Positions 1-8,841 of a stretch of DNA of 64,000 nt are shown here, piece by piece. This DNA comes from Burkholderiales bacterium. Its GTDB lineage: Bacteria; Pseudomonadota; Gammaproteobacteria; Burkholderiales; SG8-41. Positions within the stretch are counted from its first letter, which is position 1, and every line of letters starts with the position of its first letter. The notes below the pieces were generated by a model, which worked only from the letters and a program-made list of their open reading frames with translations, was not told where the DNA came from and made no database searches. Both the position numbers and the translations under genes were made by a program. The stretch lies in the NCBI GenBank assembly GCA_022841375.1, contig JALHRQ010000008.1, forward strand, positions 62,001 through 126,000. The letters are read 5' to 3'.

Positions 1-616
1 GCAGCCGCGGGCTGATGTGGCCGGACGTCGCCGGGTAACCTACGCAAAGGCCGGCGACCGGAAACACACCTTCCGGCAGTTCCAGTTCTCGGCTGACGGT
101 ATCAACGGCGTTGCGGATGGCGCTGATCGGGCAGGTGCCGAGACCGGCGGCTTCGGCGGCGCTGATGAAATTCATCATCACGATGCCGGCATCCACTGCC
201 GCATTCATGAAGTGATCGAGGTGTTCATTGGCGAAGGGTTTGCCGCGCCATTCCCCAATGTGGCGGATGCGCCGGTTGTTGCCGCAGAACACCAGGAACA
301 GCGGGGCATCAAGGATCCACGGCATTTCCGGAAGATGCGCGACGATGCGCTGGCGTTTAGCGGCGTCGGCGACATGGATGATGTCGGCCTGCTGCAGATC
401 GCTTTTGGTTGGTGCCGACAGCGCACAGGCGCAGAGCAGCTGCAGCAGGTCGGGACTGAGCGGATCCGGGCGGTAGCGGCGTAGCGACCGGTGTTCAGCG
501 ATGCGCGCCAGTTCGACTGCGCCGGGCTGCTCCGGCGGCACCGCGAAGTGGCTACCGAAGCGGGTGTTGAGGGCGCTGGTGATGCGGCTGGCCGGAGTTT
601 TTTCAAGCTTATTCAT
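1..616 (-). CDS. Nitroreductase-family flavoprotein, C-terminus cut by window edge
   Basis: The reverse strand is open from an ATG at 616 to the window edge, giving 205 residues with no stop. The N-terminal third carries the nitroreductase signature RSLRRYRPDPLS followed by LSAPTKSDLQQ. This arginine-rich segment plus the SAPT/S segment contact FMN in this family. A later GLGTCPIS and GVFPVAGLCVGYP fit the NfsA/FRP-like core. Such enzymes use NAD(P)H to reduce nitro compounds, quinones or free flavin in the cytoplasm; the substrate cannot be inferred. The start is supported by the extended N-terminus and by a conserved AT-rich motif ending about 10 bp upstream (626-644). The C-terminal residues lie outside the window. 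Confidence 0.8.
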   Translation of the reverse strand, partial: MNKLEKTPASRITSALNTRFGSHFAVPPEQPGAVELARIAEHRSLRRYRPDPLSPDLLQLLCACALSAPTKSDLQQADIIHVADAAKRQRIVAHLPEMPWILDAPLFLVFCGNNRRIRHIGEWRGKPFANEHLDHFMNAAVDAGIVMMNFISAAEAAGLGTCPISAIRNAVDTVSRELELPEGVFPVAGLCVGYPATSGHISPRL

Positions 617-625
617 AATTTTATT

Positions 626-644
626 ATTAAAAACAATCAGTTAT
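626..644 (-). promoter_or_regulatory. Dispersed AT-rich 19-bp motif, copy 1
   Basis: Read on the minus strand this is ATAACTGATTGTTTTTAAT. It matches the consensus ATAANNNWTTGTTTTTAWW shared with copies at 9561, 18304, 23564, 32201 and 54033. It lies immediately upstream of the nitroreductase start codon at 616, in gene orientation. The function is unknown; an operator or promoter element is the simplest reading. Confidence 0.6.
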
Positions 645-702
645 GTTGATTTTCTACAATTTCAGCGGTGTTTCGGGTATTTGCGCTGGACGTCATTAAA
701 CA

Positions 703-732
703 TTGCTTCGAGGGGTGAAAGTAACGTAAAAT
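703..732 (+). promoter_or_regulatory. Candidate sigma-70 promoter of the rpsP operon
   Basis: A -35-like TTGCTT (703-708) and a -10-like TAAAAT (727-732) are separated by 18 bp. They lie 40 bp before the rpsP start codon. Position and spacing fit a housekeeping promoter, but this is a pattern match only. Confidence 0.45.
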
Positions 733-771
733 CCGCCCCTTTCGACTTTTTCAGTCACCGGGAAATCCGTC

Positions 772-1029
772 ATGGTGGTGGTCCGTTTAGCTCGTGGTGG
801 CGCCAAGAAGCGCCCGTTTTTCAACCTCGTCGTTGCCGACTCGCGGTTTCCTCGCGACGGCCGCTTTATCGAGCGCCTGGGTTTTTACGATCCCAAAGCG
901 CCGGAAGGCCGCGAACGTCTGCGTATCAACAGTGAGCGCCTTGCATTCTGGCAAGACAAGGGTGCGCAACTGTCAGACACAGTCACCCGTCTCGTCAAGC
1001 AGGCTGGTGCCCAAAAAGCTGCTGCCTGA
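772..1029 (+). CDS. rpsP: 30S ribosomal protein S16
   Basis: This 85-residue protein has the S16 N-terminus [17 protein letters not shown] and the typical [22 protein letters not shown] segment. S16 binds 16S rRNA and helps assemble the small ribosomal subunit. It is the first gene of the conserved rpsP-rimM-trmD-rplS operon, which confirms the call. Length matches the family. The next frame, rimM, appears to begin before rpsP ends or very shortly after. Confidence 0.97.
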   Translation: MVVVRLARGGAKKRPFFNLVVADSRFPRDGRFIERLGFYDPKAPEGRERLRINSERLAFWQDKGAQLSDTVTRLVKQAGAQKAAA

Positions 1030-1552
1030 GCAGTCGGTTGCTGAACGACTGGTAATCATGGGGCGCGTGGTTGCGCCCTACGGTGTCAACGGGTGGATCA
1101 AGATTCAACCGTTTACGCAGGAAAGCCGGGGGTTGCTCGATTATTCGTTGTGGCAGGTCGGTCGCGAAGGCGACTGGCAGCCACGATCCGTGGAGTCTGC
1201 AAAAGTGCATGGCGCCACGGTGGTTGCAAAGTTGGCCGGCATCACCGACCGCGATCAGGCGGCAGTGCTGCAGGGAATGCGGATCGGGATTTCGCGCGAC
1301 GAATTTCCCGAGTCGGCGTCCGGAGAGTTTTACTGGGCTGACCTTGTCGGGCTGCGGGTGATGAATGTGGCCGGGGTTGATCTGGGAACAGTGTCCCGGG
1401 TGTTTGAAACCGGGGCCAATGATGTGCTGGTGGTGGAGGATAAGATGGCCGGTGGTGAGCGCGAACGGCTGCTTCCCTTCATCGAGACGGTGATCCTCAA
1501 TGTTGATCCCGCAGGCGGCAAGATAACCGTCGACTGGGAAGCGGATTACTGA
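1007..1552 (+). CDS. rimM: Ribosome maturation factor RimM
   Basis: RimM binds S19 and assists late 30S head assembly. The N-terminal RimM domain begins at [18 protein letters not shown] and the C-terminal PRC-barrel at [12 protein letters not shown], ending with [13 protein letters not shown] and DWEADY. The start is uncertain. A GTG at 1007 (181 residues) has AAGCAGG just upstream and overlaps rpsP by 23 bp. An ATG at 1058 would begin two residues before the conserved core but has no visible ribosome site. The stop codon overlaps the trmD start (TGATG), which suggests translational coupling. Confidence 0.93.
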   Translation: MPKKLLPEQSVAERLVIMGRVVAPYGVNGWIKIQPFTQESRGLLDYSLWQVGREGDWQPRSVESAKVHGATVVAKLAGITDRDQAAVLQGMRIGISRDEFPESASGEFYWADLVGLRVMNVAGVDLGTVSRVFETGANDVLVVEDKMAGGERERLLPFIETVILNVDPAGGKITVDWEADY

Positions 1553-2316
1553 TGTTGCAGTTTGATGTCGTCACGCTGTTTCCGGCGATGTTCGATGCGG
1601 TAACCGAGCTCGGGATTACCGGTCGCGCCCGGGAGCGTGGTCTGTATCAGTTTGTGGCGTGGAATCCACGGGATTTCACGACGAATGTGCACCGCACGGT
1701 GGACGACCGGCCTTACGGCGGCGGTCCCGGAATGGTGATGATGGCGGAACCGCTGGACCGTGCGTTGGCAGCAGCGCGGCAGCGGCAGGTGAGTGCAGGT
1801 GTGGAACGGCCACGGGTCGTGCATCTGACACCACAGGGAAGATTGCTGGATCATGCGCTGGTGGCGGAGTTGGCGCGTGAGCAGGGGTTGGTGCTTCTGG
1901 CAGGACGCTACGAAGGTGTGGACGAGCGCCTGATCGAGCACCAGGCCATCGAGGAAATCTCGATTGGTGATTATGTGTTGAGCGGCGGCGAACTGGCCGC
2001 GATGGTATTGATGGACAGTGTGGTGCGGCAGTTGCCCGGAGCGCTGGGTGATGCCGAATCAGCCAGCCAGGATTCGTTTGTCGACGGCCTGCTGGACCAC
2101 CCGCACTACACGCGCCCGGAAGTGTACGGGGACGCGACGGTGCCGGCGGTACTGCTGTCAGGCAACCACGCGGTAATCACGCGCTGGCGTTTGAAGCAGT
2201 CGCTGGCACGAACATGGCAGCGACGGCCGGATTTGCTGGAACGGCGGGTATTGACCGCAGAAGAGCGGGAACTGCTCGACGAGTATCGCCGCGAACAGGA
2301 CAGCGGCAGGGTTTAA
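1552..2316 (+). CDS. trmD: tRNA (guanine-37-N1)-methyltransferase
   Basis: This 254-residue SPOUT methyltransferase makes m1G37 in tRNAs that read CNN codons, preventing +1 frameshifting. Family hallmarks are visible: the start [14 protein letters not shown], the segment [28 protein letters not shown], and the knot region [16 protein letters not shown], where S-adenosylmethionine binds. [11 protein letters not shown] follows. Length is normal. It overlaps rimM by one base and lies 49 bp before rplS. Confidence 0.97.
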   Translation: MLQFDVVTLFPAMFDAVTELGITGRARERGLYQFVAWNPRDFTTNVHRTVDDRPYGGGPGMVMMAEPLDRALAAARQRQVSAGVERPRVVHLTPQGRLLDHALVAELAREQGLVLLAGRYEGVDERLIEHQAIEEISIGDYVLSGGELAAMVLMDSVVRQLPGALGDAESASQDSFVDGLLDHPHYTRPEVYGDATVPAVLLSGNHAVITRWRLKQSLARTWQRRPDLLERRVLTAEERELLDEYRREQDSGRV

Positions 2317-2365
2317 CCGCGAACGCCATGACGGCGGACGCAATAAAGTTTGAGGGAGTTACGAG

Positions 2366-2776
2366 ATGAACGTCATACAGCAGCTGGAACAGGAAGAAAT
2401 GAAACGTCTGGGTCGAAAGACCCCGGAATTTGTCGCCGGTGACACGGTCATCGTCAACGTCAACGTGGTCGAGGGCGAGCGCAAGCGCGTCCAGGCCTAC
2501 GAAGGCGTGGTGATTGCCAAGCGCAACCGGGGCATCAACTCCTCGTTCATCGTACGCAAGATTTCCTCGGGTGAGGGCGTCGAGCGGACGTTCCAGACCT
2601 ACTCGCCGTCAATCGCCAGCATCGAAGTGAAGCGTCGCGGCGATGTCGGCCGTTCTAAGCTTTACTACCTGCGCGGTCTGTCGGGCAAAGCTGCCCGCAT
2701 CAAGGAAAAGCTTACCGTCAGCACCGCGGTGGTTGCCGAGGTCGAAGCCGAAGCCGCCGCACCGGCCGGAAAGTAA
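2366..2776 (+). CDS. rplS: 50S ribosomal protein L19
   Basis: L19 lies at the 30S-50S interface. The protein starts [12 protein letters not shown] and contains the conserved [22 protein letters not shown] and [19 protein letters not shown] blocks, then [14 protein letters not shown]. At 136 residues it has a longer, Ala/Glu-rich C-terminal tail ([15 protein letters not shown]) than the compact forms. This is the last gene of the operon and is followed by a strong intrinsic terminator. A ribosome-binding site (GAGGGAGT) precedes the ATG. Confidence 0.97.
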   Translation: MNVIQQLEQEEMKRLGRKTPEFVAGDTVIVNVNVVEGERKRVQAYEGVVIAKRNRGINSSFIVRKISSGEGVERTFQTYSPSIASIEVKRRGDVGRSKLYYLRGLSGKAARIKEKLTVSTAVVAEVEAEAAAPAGK

Positions 2777-2795
2777 GCGTTTTTGTATCCTTGGG

Positions 2796-2819
2796 AAAGG
2801 CGGCTGCTGCCGCCTTTTT
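2796..2819 (+). terminator. Rho-independent terminator of the rpsP-rplS operon
   Basis: Stem AAAGGCGG (2796-2803) pairs with CCGCCTTT (2810-2817) around a six-base loop and is followed by a T-run. It begins 20 bp after the rplS stop. Confidence 0.85.
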
Positions 2820-2884
2820 CTTTGTCCTTCTTCGGGTGACTGCCGCGACGAAGGGCTGCACGGGCGCACCGCTACAATAAGCGC

Positions 2885-4618
2885 ATGATTGCGCAACGTC
2901 TGACCGCCCCCCTTTTTGCGTGCACGCTTGTGACATCGGCGATGATCACGACCGCAGTGCATGGCGCCGACGAACTCGCGGCCACCCGCGCCTTGGCGGA
3001 AGCCGGTGCGGTCCAGCTCGCACTGCTACGCGTGGACATGCTGCAGCCGGCTGCAGCGACTGCCCCGTCCCAGAAGGGGGCTTCCCCGGGGGTGTCCGCC
3101 AAAGGGACTTCCTTCGGAACGAGCTGGACGGAATGGGAGCGCCTGCGGCTGCAATTGCTGATGACCCGAGGCACACATGACACGCTGCTGCAACGGGTGG
3201 CCACCCTGCCTGCCGGCATCGATGCGGCGGCGGCCGCCGATTTTCATGCCGCTGCGGCGCGTTCAGCGCTGGTCATCGGGCGCGGTGCAGCGGCACGTGA
3301 TCAGGCGGGGCGCGCGCTGTGGTCCCCAGGCACTGACGCGGCGCGTCTGCGCGAGTTGCGCCTGCTGGTGATCCGCAGTCTGGTTGATGATGGGAGGGCG
3401 GACGACGCTTATCGCAGCATGCTGCGTTTTCAGCAGGATTACCGGCCGCTGGATCCGACGACGGCAACGCAGTTTGTCGACGGTTTGCTGGATATGAAAC
3501 GGGTCAGGGAATCGGTGATCTGGCTGGGTCTTCTCGATGAGCGCGGCGCGACCAAGCTGCGCTTGCGCCTGCATACCGGCGTGCTGTCCGCCGCGGATGT
3601 GGCCGCACAGGCGCGTGCCGGCATCGCGCGAAGCGAAGATCCGGCCTGGTGGCGGGTATTGCTGGAAGCCGGTGAACGGCAGACGGCGTCGGCGCTGACA
3701 ATCGAGGCGTTGGAACAATTGCTCGACCGTGCGGATGCGTCTGCTGCCGATGCATCACGATTGTGGGAGGGTTACCTCACCTATGCGCGCAGTGCCGCGA
3801 ATACCCACCAGCTGCTTGCGGGGGATGAATCAAGCTGGCTGGAGTTTGCGCTGAAACGCAAAGACACCGAGCCGATCGTCGCGCGCGCATACCTGGCCTA
3901 CCTTGCGCGCGACGGGCGCGCTGAATCCTTGCGTCGCAGCGCACAGTCGCAGCTTGCATCGAGCCTGATCGCTGCGCGTCTGCCGCGTGCGGCGCTGCAG
4001 ATTTTCAGTGTGTGGCACGGTGATCCGGCGATGTTGACGACGGAAACGCGTTATCAGCTGGGCAGCGCGGCCGAGGCGCTGCAGCAGCATGAGCGCGCGC
4101 TGCAATACCGGCAGGGTTTGCCGGCGCCGGAAGGTACTGCCGCTGCGATATGGGATTTGCGCATGGCGGGGCTGGCGCTTCGCACCGGGCGGGGCGATGC
4201 CGTTGCCGGCATCACCCGCCAACTGGCGGCGGCGAACACGCCGATTGCGGCGGTGCAGTTGCCCGAGTGGATCGCATTGGCGACGCAGCTGGCCGATCAT
4301 GGCCTCGCCGACGAAACGCAGAGTGTGGCCGGGCGCGTCATGCCTTATGCCGATGTGGCGCAGCGACGTATGCTGCTTGCGGCAACAGCGCGCGCATTGG
4401 AGTCCGGCACTCAGCCCTTGCTGGCTGCCGAATATCACTTGCGTCACGTCATAAGCGCGCCGCAGGCCGATGCGGCGGCAGAGGCCAGGCTGCGTGCGGG
4501 ACTCAATCTGGTACGCGGCGGTTTGCGTGATGACGCCCGCGTGCAGTTTGAATGGCTGCTCAAAAATGCGCGTGAACCGGCGCAGATTGCGGTGGCGCGG
4601 CGCGAGCTCGGGTTTTAA
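2885..4618 (+). CDS. Secreted alpha-helical (TPR-like) repeat protein, unknown role
   Basis: This 577-residue protein begins with a plausible signal peptide (residues 1-27, ending AVHGA). The rest is Ala/Leu/Arg-rich and almost wholly helical in character, with repeated AxxxYLAYLARDGR and LGSAAEALQQHERALQYR-type segments typical of tetratricopeptide-like solenoids. No catalytic motif is visible. Such periplasmic scaffolds often support cell-envelope assembly, but nothing here shows a partner. The gene stands alone, between the ribosomal operon terminator and a convergent GntR gene. A TACAAT box ends only 6 bp before the ATG, so the transcript may be leaderless. Confidence 0.8.
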   Translation: MIAQRLTAPLFACTLVTSAMITTAVHGADELAATRALAEAGAVQLALLRVDMLQPAAATAPSQKGASPGVSAKGTSFGTSWTEWERLRLQLLMTRGTHDTLLQRVATLPAGIDAAAAADFHAAAARSALVIGRGAAARDQAGRALWSPGTDAARLRELRLLVIRSLVDDGRADDAYRSMLRFQQDYRPLDPTTATQFVDGLLDMKRVRESVIWLGLLDERGATKLRLRLHTGVLSAADVAAQARAGIARSEDPAWWRVLLEAGERQTASALTIEALEQLLDRADASAADASRLWEGYLTYARSAANTHQLLAGDESSWLEFALKRKDTEPIVARAYLAYLARDGRAESLRRSAQSQLASSLIAARLPRAALQIFSVWHGDPAMLTTETRYQLGSAAEALQQHERALQYRQGLPAPEGTAAAIWDLRMAGLALRTGRGDAVAGITRQLAAANTPIAAVQLPEWIALATQLADHGLADETQSVAGRVMPYADVAQRRMLLAATARALESGTQPLLAAEYHLRHVISAPQADAAAEARLRAGLNLVRGGLRDDARVQFEWLLKNAREPAQIAVARRELGF

Positions 4619-4633
4619 TCACAACACGCCGTG

Positions 4634-5392
4634 TTAACGCGCAGCACTTTTCCACAGGTCGCTCAGGTATTCGTGGTCGCTGGTGTTGATCCAGCTGTAG
4701 CGGTATTCCACCGGTGTGTCGTTGTAGGTGTAGGCGACGCGGCGGATCTGCAGCACCGGCTGGTCGGTGCGCATGCCGAGGATGGCGGCGATGTCGTTAG
4801 ACGGGTGCGCTGCCGACAAGCGTTCGCTGATGCGCACAACATTGACGCCATAACGCGCCTGATACAGGCCGTAGATGGTGCCTTCACGGTTGCGGAAGGT
4901 GGATTCATCAAGATGCGAAAACCGTTCGGTCGGCACCGTGATGTCGTCCAGCACCACCGGCTTGCCGGCGAGTTTCAGCAGATTACGCACCCGCGCCACG
5001 CGACTGCCGCGGATCAGCCCGAACTGGGTTTCATCATTGGCGTCAGCGCGTTCCTTGCGAAAATCCAGCAGTTCCGACACCGGAAACTCGCGGCTGCCGT
5101 TCTTGCCGACGACATGAAAAAAATAGAACAGTGTACGGTCTTCGGTGTGGGTGGCGACAAAAGTGCCGCGACCCTGCTGGCGCACCAGGATGCGGCCGGC
5201 GACCAGTTCGTCAATCGCGCGGCGGATGGTGCCGATCGACACGTTGAACTGGCGTGCCAGCCGCGATTCGCTGGGAATGGCTTCGCCCGGCTTCCATTCC
5301 CCGGCGGCCAAGGCGCGCGTAATCCGCCATTGCACTTCGCGGTACAGCGGTGCGGCGGCCAGGTTGTTGGCGATAGGGGCAGGGGTGTCCAT
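4634..5392 (-). CDS. GntR-family (HutC/UTRA-type) transcriptional regulator
   Basis: The first 80 residues form a GntR winged helix: LYREVQWRITRALAAGEWKPGEAIPSESRLARQ, then FNVSIGTIRRAIDELVAGR and LVRQQGRGTFVA. The remainder (about 95-245) resembles the UTRA ligand-binding domain, including PVLQIRRVAYTYNDTPVEYRYSW near the end. HutC-type members usually repress a divergent catabolic operon until a small metabolite binds. It is transcribed away from the sulfolactate-lyase-like operon, and a palindrome sits between them at 5435-5452. It is therefore the probable local repressor; the inducer is unknown. Length (252) is normal. Confidence 0.9.
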   Translation of the reverse strand: MDTPAPIANNLAAAPLYREVQWRITRALAAGEWKPGEAIPSESRLARQFNVSIGTIRRAIDELVAGRILVRQQGRGTFVATHTEDRTLFYFFHVVGKNGSREFPVSELLDFRKERADANDETQFGLIRGSRVARVRNLLKLAGKPVVLDDITVPTERFSHLDESTFRNREGTIYGLYQARYGVNVVRISERLSAAHPSNDIAAILGMRTDQPVLQIRRVAYTYNDTPVEYRYSWINTSDHEYLSDLWKSAAR

Positions 5393-5434
5393 GTCAGCGC
5401 GCGGCAGTCTATCACGCAGTTTCGCAATTCATAT

Positions 5435-5452
5435 AGGTCATATAGTTGACCT
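5435..5452. promoter_or_regulatory. Palindromic operator candidate for the GntR regulator
   Basis: AGGTCA and TGACCT form a perfect inverted repeat around TATAGT. An overlapping direct repeat CATATAG occurs at 5430 and 5439. The site lies between the divergent regulator (start 5392) and the first operon gene (start 5540). It is the only perfect long palindrome in that gap. Confidence 0.6.
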
Positions 5453-5539
5453 GCGGAAAGCCGCGGGGGTAGCATCTTCAGCCCTGCACACCCGTTTTCA
5501 TTCCGGCTGCATACACCCCGTATTTATCCAGGAGGCGCA

Positions 5540-5821
5540 ATGATTCACTTGTTGGTACACGACAAAAAGGACACGGTCGGCGTGGCCGTCATCGAAGGCA
5601 TCAAGGCTGGTCAGGAGATGGTCGGCTGGGTCATGGAAGACGATTCGACGATCAAGGTCAAGGCGCTCAACGACATCCCGATCGGGCACAAAGCCGCGCT
5701 GCGCGAGATCAAGAAGGGCGACACCATCATCAAATACGGTTTTGACATCGGCAAGGCCGTGGCTGACATCAAGCTCGGCGAGCACGCACACGTGCACAAC
5801 ATCAAAACCAAGCGTTGGTAA
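5540..5821 (+). CDS. suyA: UxaA-family small subunit, SuyA-like (sulfolactate sulfo-lyase alpha)
   Basis: This 93-residue protein is a single SAF-type domain. It begins IHLLVHDKKDTVGVAV and ends with the basic stretch HVHNIKTKRW. UxaA-family dehydratases and lyases are either one long chain (altronate, galactarate dehydratase) or split into small SAF and large catalytic subunits. The split form with about 93 plus 389 residues matches SuyA/SuyB, which cleaves (2R)-3-sulfolactate to pyruvate and sulfite. The next gene is the large subunit, 60 bp downstream. The start is backed by a strong AGGAGG. A split dehydratase for a sugar acid cannot be excluded. Confidence 0.65.
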   Translation: MIHLLVHDKKDTVGVAVIEGIKAGQEMVGWVMEDDSTIKVKALNDIPIGHKAALREIKKGDTIIKYGFDIGKAVADIKLGEHAHVHNIKTKRW

Positions 5822-5881
5822 GCCGCACCTGCCAACCCAGCACGAACCCGAACCCGATTCCGATCCAAAACGGAGAAACAA

Positions 5882-7051
5882 ATGATCGACAGCAAAACCA
5901 CATTCATGGGCTATCGCCGCGAGAACGGTCGCGTTGGTGTCCGCAACCACGTCCTGATCCTGCCGGTAGACGATCTGTCCAATGCCGCCGCTGAAGCCGT
6001 GGCCAACAACATCAAGGGCGCGATTGCGATTCCGCATCCCTACGGCCGCCTGCAGTTCGGCGCCGACCTGGACCTGCATTTCCGCACCATCATCGGCGCG
6101 GGCGCCAACCCCAACGTTGCCGCCGTGGTGGTGATCTGCATTGAGGAAGGCTGGGCCAAAAAAGTGGTCGATGGCATCGCCAAGACCGGCAAACCTGTCA
6201 CCGGCTTCGGCATCGAACTGCACGGCGACCACGACACCATCATGCGTGCGTCCAAAGTGGCCAAGGAATATGTGCAATGGGCATCCGAGCTGCAGCGCGT
6301 CGAATGTCCGATCAGCGATCTTTGGGTATCGACCAAGTGCGGCGAGTCCGATACGACTTCGGGTTGTGGTTCCAACCCGACCGTCGGCAGCGCCTTCGAC
6401 AAGCTCGAGCCGCTGGGTGTGACCATGTGCTTCGGTGAAACCACCGAAATCACCGGCGGCGAGAATATTGTTGCCGACCGTTGCGCAACCCCGGAAGTGC
6501 GCAAGGAATTCATGCGCATGTTTGATCGTTACCAGGAAATTGTCGAGAAAAACAAAACCAGCGACCTCTCCGATTCGCAGCCGACCAAGGGCAACATTGC
6601 CGGCGGCCTGACCACGATTGAGGAAAAAGCGCTGGGCAACATCCAGAAAATCGGCAAGAAGTGCAAAGTCATCGGCGTGCTCGACAAGGCTGAAGAGCCG
6701 ACCAAGCCCGGCTTGTGGTTCATGGATTCTTCCTCCGCCGCAGCGGAAATGGTCACGCTGTGCGCCGCATCCGGTTATGTGGTGCACCTGTTCCCGACCG
6801 GCCAGGGCAATGTCATCGGCAATCCGATCGTGCCGGTGGTGAAACTAACGGCGAATCCGCGCACCGTGCGTACCATGAGCGAACACGTCGACTACGATTG
6901 CTCGGGCCTGCTGCAGCGCGAGAAAAACCTTGACCAGACCGGTGATGAACTGATCGAAGTGATGCTGCGCACCTGCAACGGCCGGTTGACCGCCGCTGAA
7001 GCGCTGGGCCATCGCGAGTTTGTGCTGACCCGCCTCTACGAAAGCGCTTAA
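5882..7051 (+). CDS. suyB: UxaA-family large subunit, SuyB-like (sulfolactate sulfo-lyase beta)
   Basis: This 389-residue catalytic subunit contains the family landmarks [19 protein letters not shown] at the N-terminus, [18 protein letters not shown] in the middle, [12 protein letters not shown], and [17 protein letters not shown] near the C-terminus. Conserved cysteines in the KCGESD/SGCG region and elsewhere are expected to hold a metal or Fe-S centre. Length and pairing with a 93-residue SAF subunit match (2R)-sulfolactate sulfo-lyase, a cytoplasmic enzyme releasing sulfite. The Ldh2-type dehydrogenase at the end of the same run is another sulfolactate-pathway type. Family membership is firm; the exact substrate is inferred. 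Confidence 0.7.
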   Translation: MIDSKTTFMGYRRENGRVGVRNHVLILPVDDLSNAAAEAVANNIKGAIAIPHPYGRLQFGADLDLHFRTIIGAGANPNVAAVVVICIEEGWAKKVVDGIAKTGKPVTGFGIELHGDHDTIMRASKVAKEYVQWASELQRVECPISDLWVSTKCGESDTTSGCGSNPTVGSAFDKLEPLGVTMCFGETTEITGGENIVADRCATPEVRKEFMRMFDRYQEIVEKNKTSDLSDSQPTKGNIAGGLTTIEEKALGNIQKIGKKCKVIGVLDKAEEPTKPGLWFMDSSSAAAEMVTLCAASGYVVHLFPTGQGNVIGNPIVPVVKLTANPRTVRTMSEHVDYDCSGLLQREKNLDQTGDELIEVMLRTCNGRLTAAEALGHREFVLTRLYESA

Positions 7052-7161
7052 ACCGACAGGCCGCACGGATGCCGTAGTCCGGCTGCGACGTGATGTCCTG
7101 CGTAGCGACGGTCTGCGGATTCCGGGCGGCCGTTGTTTTTTCTGAACGGAAGAATCTGTCA

Positions 7162-8817
7162 ATGACATCTATGCGCGGTGCCGACATCCTGGCGCGCTCG
7201 CTCGCCGCCGCCGGATTGACGCGTGTGTTTTCACTGTCCGGCAATCACATCATGCCGGTGTATGACGCGGCGATCGAGGCGAAGCTGGAGATCACTCACG
7301 TGCGTTACGAAGGTGCGGCCGTGCACATGGCCGATGCCTGGGGGCGCCTGACCGGCGAACCGGGCATTGCGATGCTGACCGGAGGTCCCGGTCATGCCAA
7401 TGGCGTCGGCGCCTTGTACACCGCGCTCGCTTCAGAGTCGCCGATGGTGCTGTTGTCCGGGCATGCGCCCCTGAATGAACTGGGCCGTGGCTCATTCCAG
7501 GAGATGCGCCAGGCTGAAATTGCTGCGCCACTGGTGAAGGCGTCGTGGACTGCATCCAGTGCCGAATCGCTGGGGGCAGACATTGCCAAGGCCTGCCGTA
7601 TTGCGCGTTCCGGCCGCCCGGGTCCGGTGCATCTGAGTTTGCCGTTTGATGCGCTGGAAGCAAAAGTTGCCGACGGCGAAAGCGCGATGGCGCGTGCGGC
7701 GGATTTTCTGCCGCCACAACAAGGTCTGCAGGACAAGATGCTGACAGCGCTAACGGCGCTGCTGCAGTCGGCATCGCGGCCGTTGATCGTGCTCGGACCG
7801 GCAATGTCGCATGCGCCGGTGGCCGCCCTGACAGGGGAACTGGCCAAGGCCGCGGGTGTGCCGGCGGTTTGCATGGAAAGCCCGCGCGGCGTCAATGATC
7901 CTGCAATGGGTGCGTTTGCCGGTGTACTGGCGAAAGCCGATCTGGTGGTGTTGCTCGGCAAGCAGCCCGATTTCACGCTGCGCTTCGGCAAGGCCCCCGC
8001 GCTGGCTGCCGAATGCCGGTTTGCGGTCATCGATCCCGAAGCCGAGGTGCTGCGGCGTGCGGTGAAGAATCTGGGGGAATCGCGCGTGGTCTTGTCCGCC
8101 CAGGCGGATAGCGCTGCGACCGTGCGTGCGCTGATCAAAGCTGGCCAGCACAAGGCGGCGCCGGCGTGGTTTGATGAAGTAACCGCCGCAGTTGCATTCC
8201 GTCCGGCAGCATGGCGTGACATCAACAGCGGCGACGCCGGTCCGGTACATCCGGTCGAACTCGGCCGTGCCGTGCAGGAAGTGCTCAATGCTTCCCCGGA
8301 GGCGGTTTTTGTCGCTGACGGCGGCGAAATCGGTCAGTGGGCGCAGGCCTGCGTCAATGCGCCGACCCGCATCATTAACGGCCCCGGCGGTTCGATCGGC
8401 AGTGGCGTGCCGTTTGCGTTTGCCGCGCGAATGGCGCGGCCCCGGGCGCCGGTGGTTGCGGTCATGGGCGACGGCGCCTTCGGTTTTCATCTGATGGAGT
8501 TCGACACGGCGGCACGTGCCGGTGTGCCGATGGTCGTCGTTGTCGGCAACGATTCGTGCTGGAACGCCGAACACCAGATCCAACTGCGCACTTACGGCAA
8601 GGAACGCGCGCATGGCTGCGAGCTCGCCGGCGGTACGCGTTATGATCTGGCGGTGGCGGCGCTGGGTGGCCACGGTGAACTGGTGACCAAGGTTGCGGAT
8701 CTGCGGCCGGCATTGCAGCGGGCCATTGCCAGCGGCAAACCCGCCTGCGTCAATGTGATGATTCAGCGTCTTGCCGCGCCGACGGTCACCGCCGGCACAC
8801 CGGGCGCGGCGCACTAG
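7162..8817 (+). CDS. Thiamine-diphosphate-dependent enzyme (acetolactate synthase/2-keto-acid decarboxylase family)
   Basis: From the ATG at 7162 (GGAAGAA upstream) the protein has 551 residues and three domains: a PYR domain with the catalytic Glu in HVRYEGAAVHMADAWGR, a central domain (about 200-330), and a PP domain with the ThDP/Mg motif GDGAFGF ending at GNDSCWN. The family includes acetolactate synthase, oxalyl-CoA decarboxylase and benzoylformate decarboxylase. Sulfoacetaldehyde acetyltransferase and sulfopyruvate decarboxylase are related. This chain is a single full-length polypeptide, unlike two-subunit ComDE, and its N-terminus does not look like Xsc. In context it could act on the 2-keto acid made by the Ldh2-type enzyme. 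The substrate is unknown. Confidence 0.8.
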   Translation: MTSMRGADILARSLAAAGLTRVFSLSGNHIMPVYDAAIEAKLEITHVRYEGAAVHMADAWGRLTGEPGIAMLTGGPGHANGVGALYTALASESPMVLLSGHAPLNELGRGSFQEMRQAEIAAPLVKASWTASSAESLGADIAKACRIARSGRPGPVHLSLPFDALEAKVADGESAMARAADFLPPQQGLQDKMLTALTALLQSASRPLIVLGPAMSHAPVAALTGELAKAAGVPAVCMESPRGVNDPAMGAFAGVLAKADLVVLLGKQPDFTLRFGKAPALAAECRFAVIDPEAEVLRRAVKNLGESRVVLSAQADSAATVRALIKAGQHKAAPAWFDEVTAAVAFRPAAWRDINSGDAGPVHPVELGRAVQEVLNASPEAVFVADGGEIGQWAQACVNAPTRIINGPGGSIGSGVPFAFAARMARPRAPVVAVMGDGAFGFHLMEFDTAARAGVPMVVVVGNDSCWNAEHQIQLRTYGKERAHGCELAGGTRYDLAVAALGGHGELVTKVADLRPALQRAIASGKPACVNVMIQRLAAPTVTAGTPGAAH

Positions 8818-8841
8818 AGCGTCAGTCAAAGGAACAAGCGT

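Noticed and set aside
17-484. A plus-strand open frame of 155 codons
   Set aside because: It is antisense to the nitroreductase, whose reverse-strand reading has clear family motifs.
5498-6787. Long minus-strand open frame opposite the SuyB-like gene
   Set aside because: A GC-rich shadow: its translation is His/Ala/Gly-rich with no domain, while the plus strand encodes a recognisable enzyme.
5540-7051. Altronate or galactarate dehydratase
   Set aside because: Those are usually single long chains with uronate genes nearby. The split 93 + 389 form and Ldh2/TctC context fit SuyAB better, though not exclusively.
7162-8817. TPP enzyme as sulfoacetaldehyde acetyltransferase (Xsc)
   Set aside because: The N-terminal sequence does not look like Xsc and no phosphate acetyltransferase gene is adjacent.
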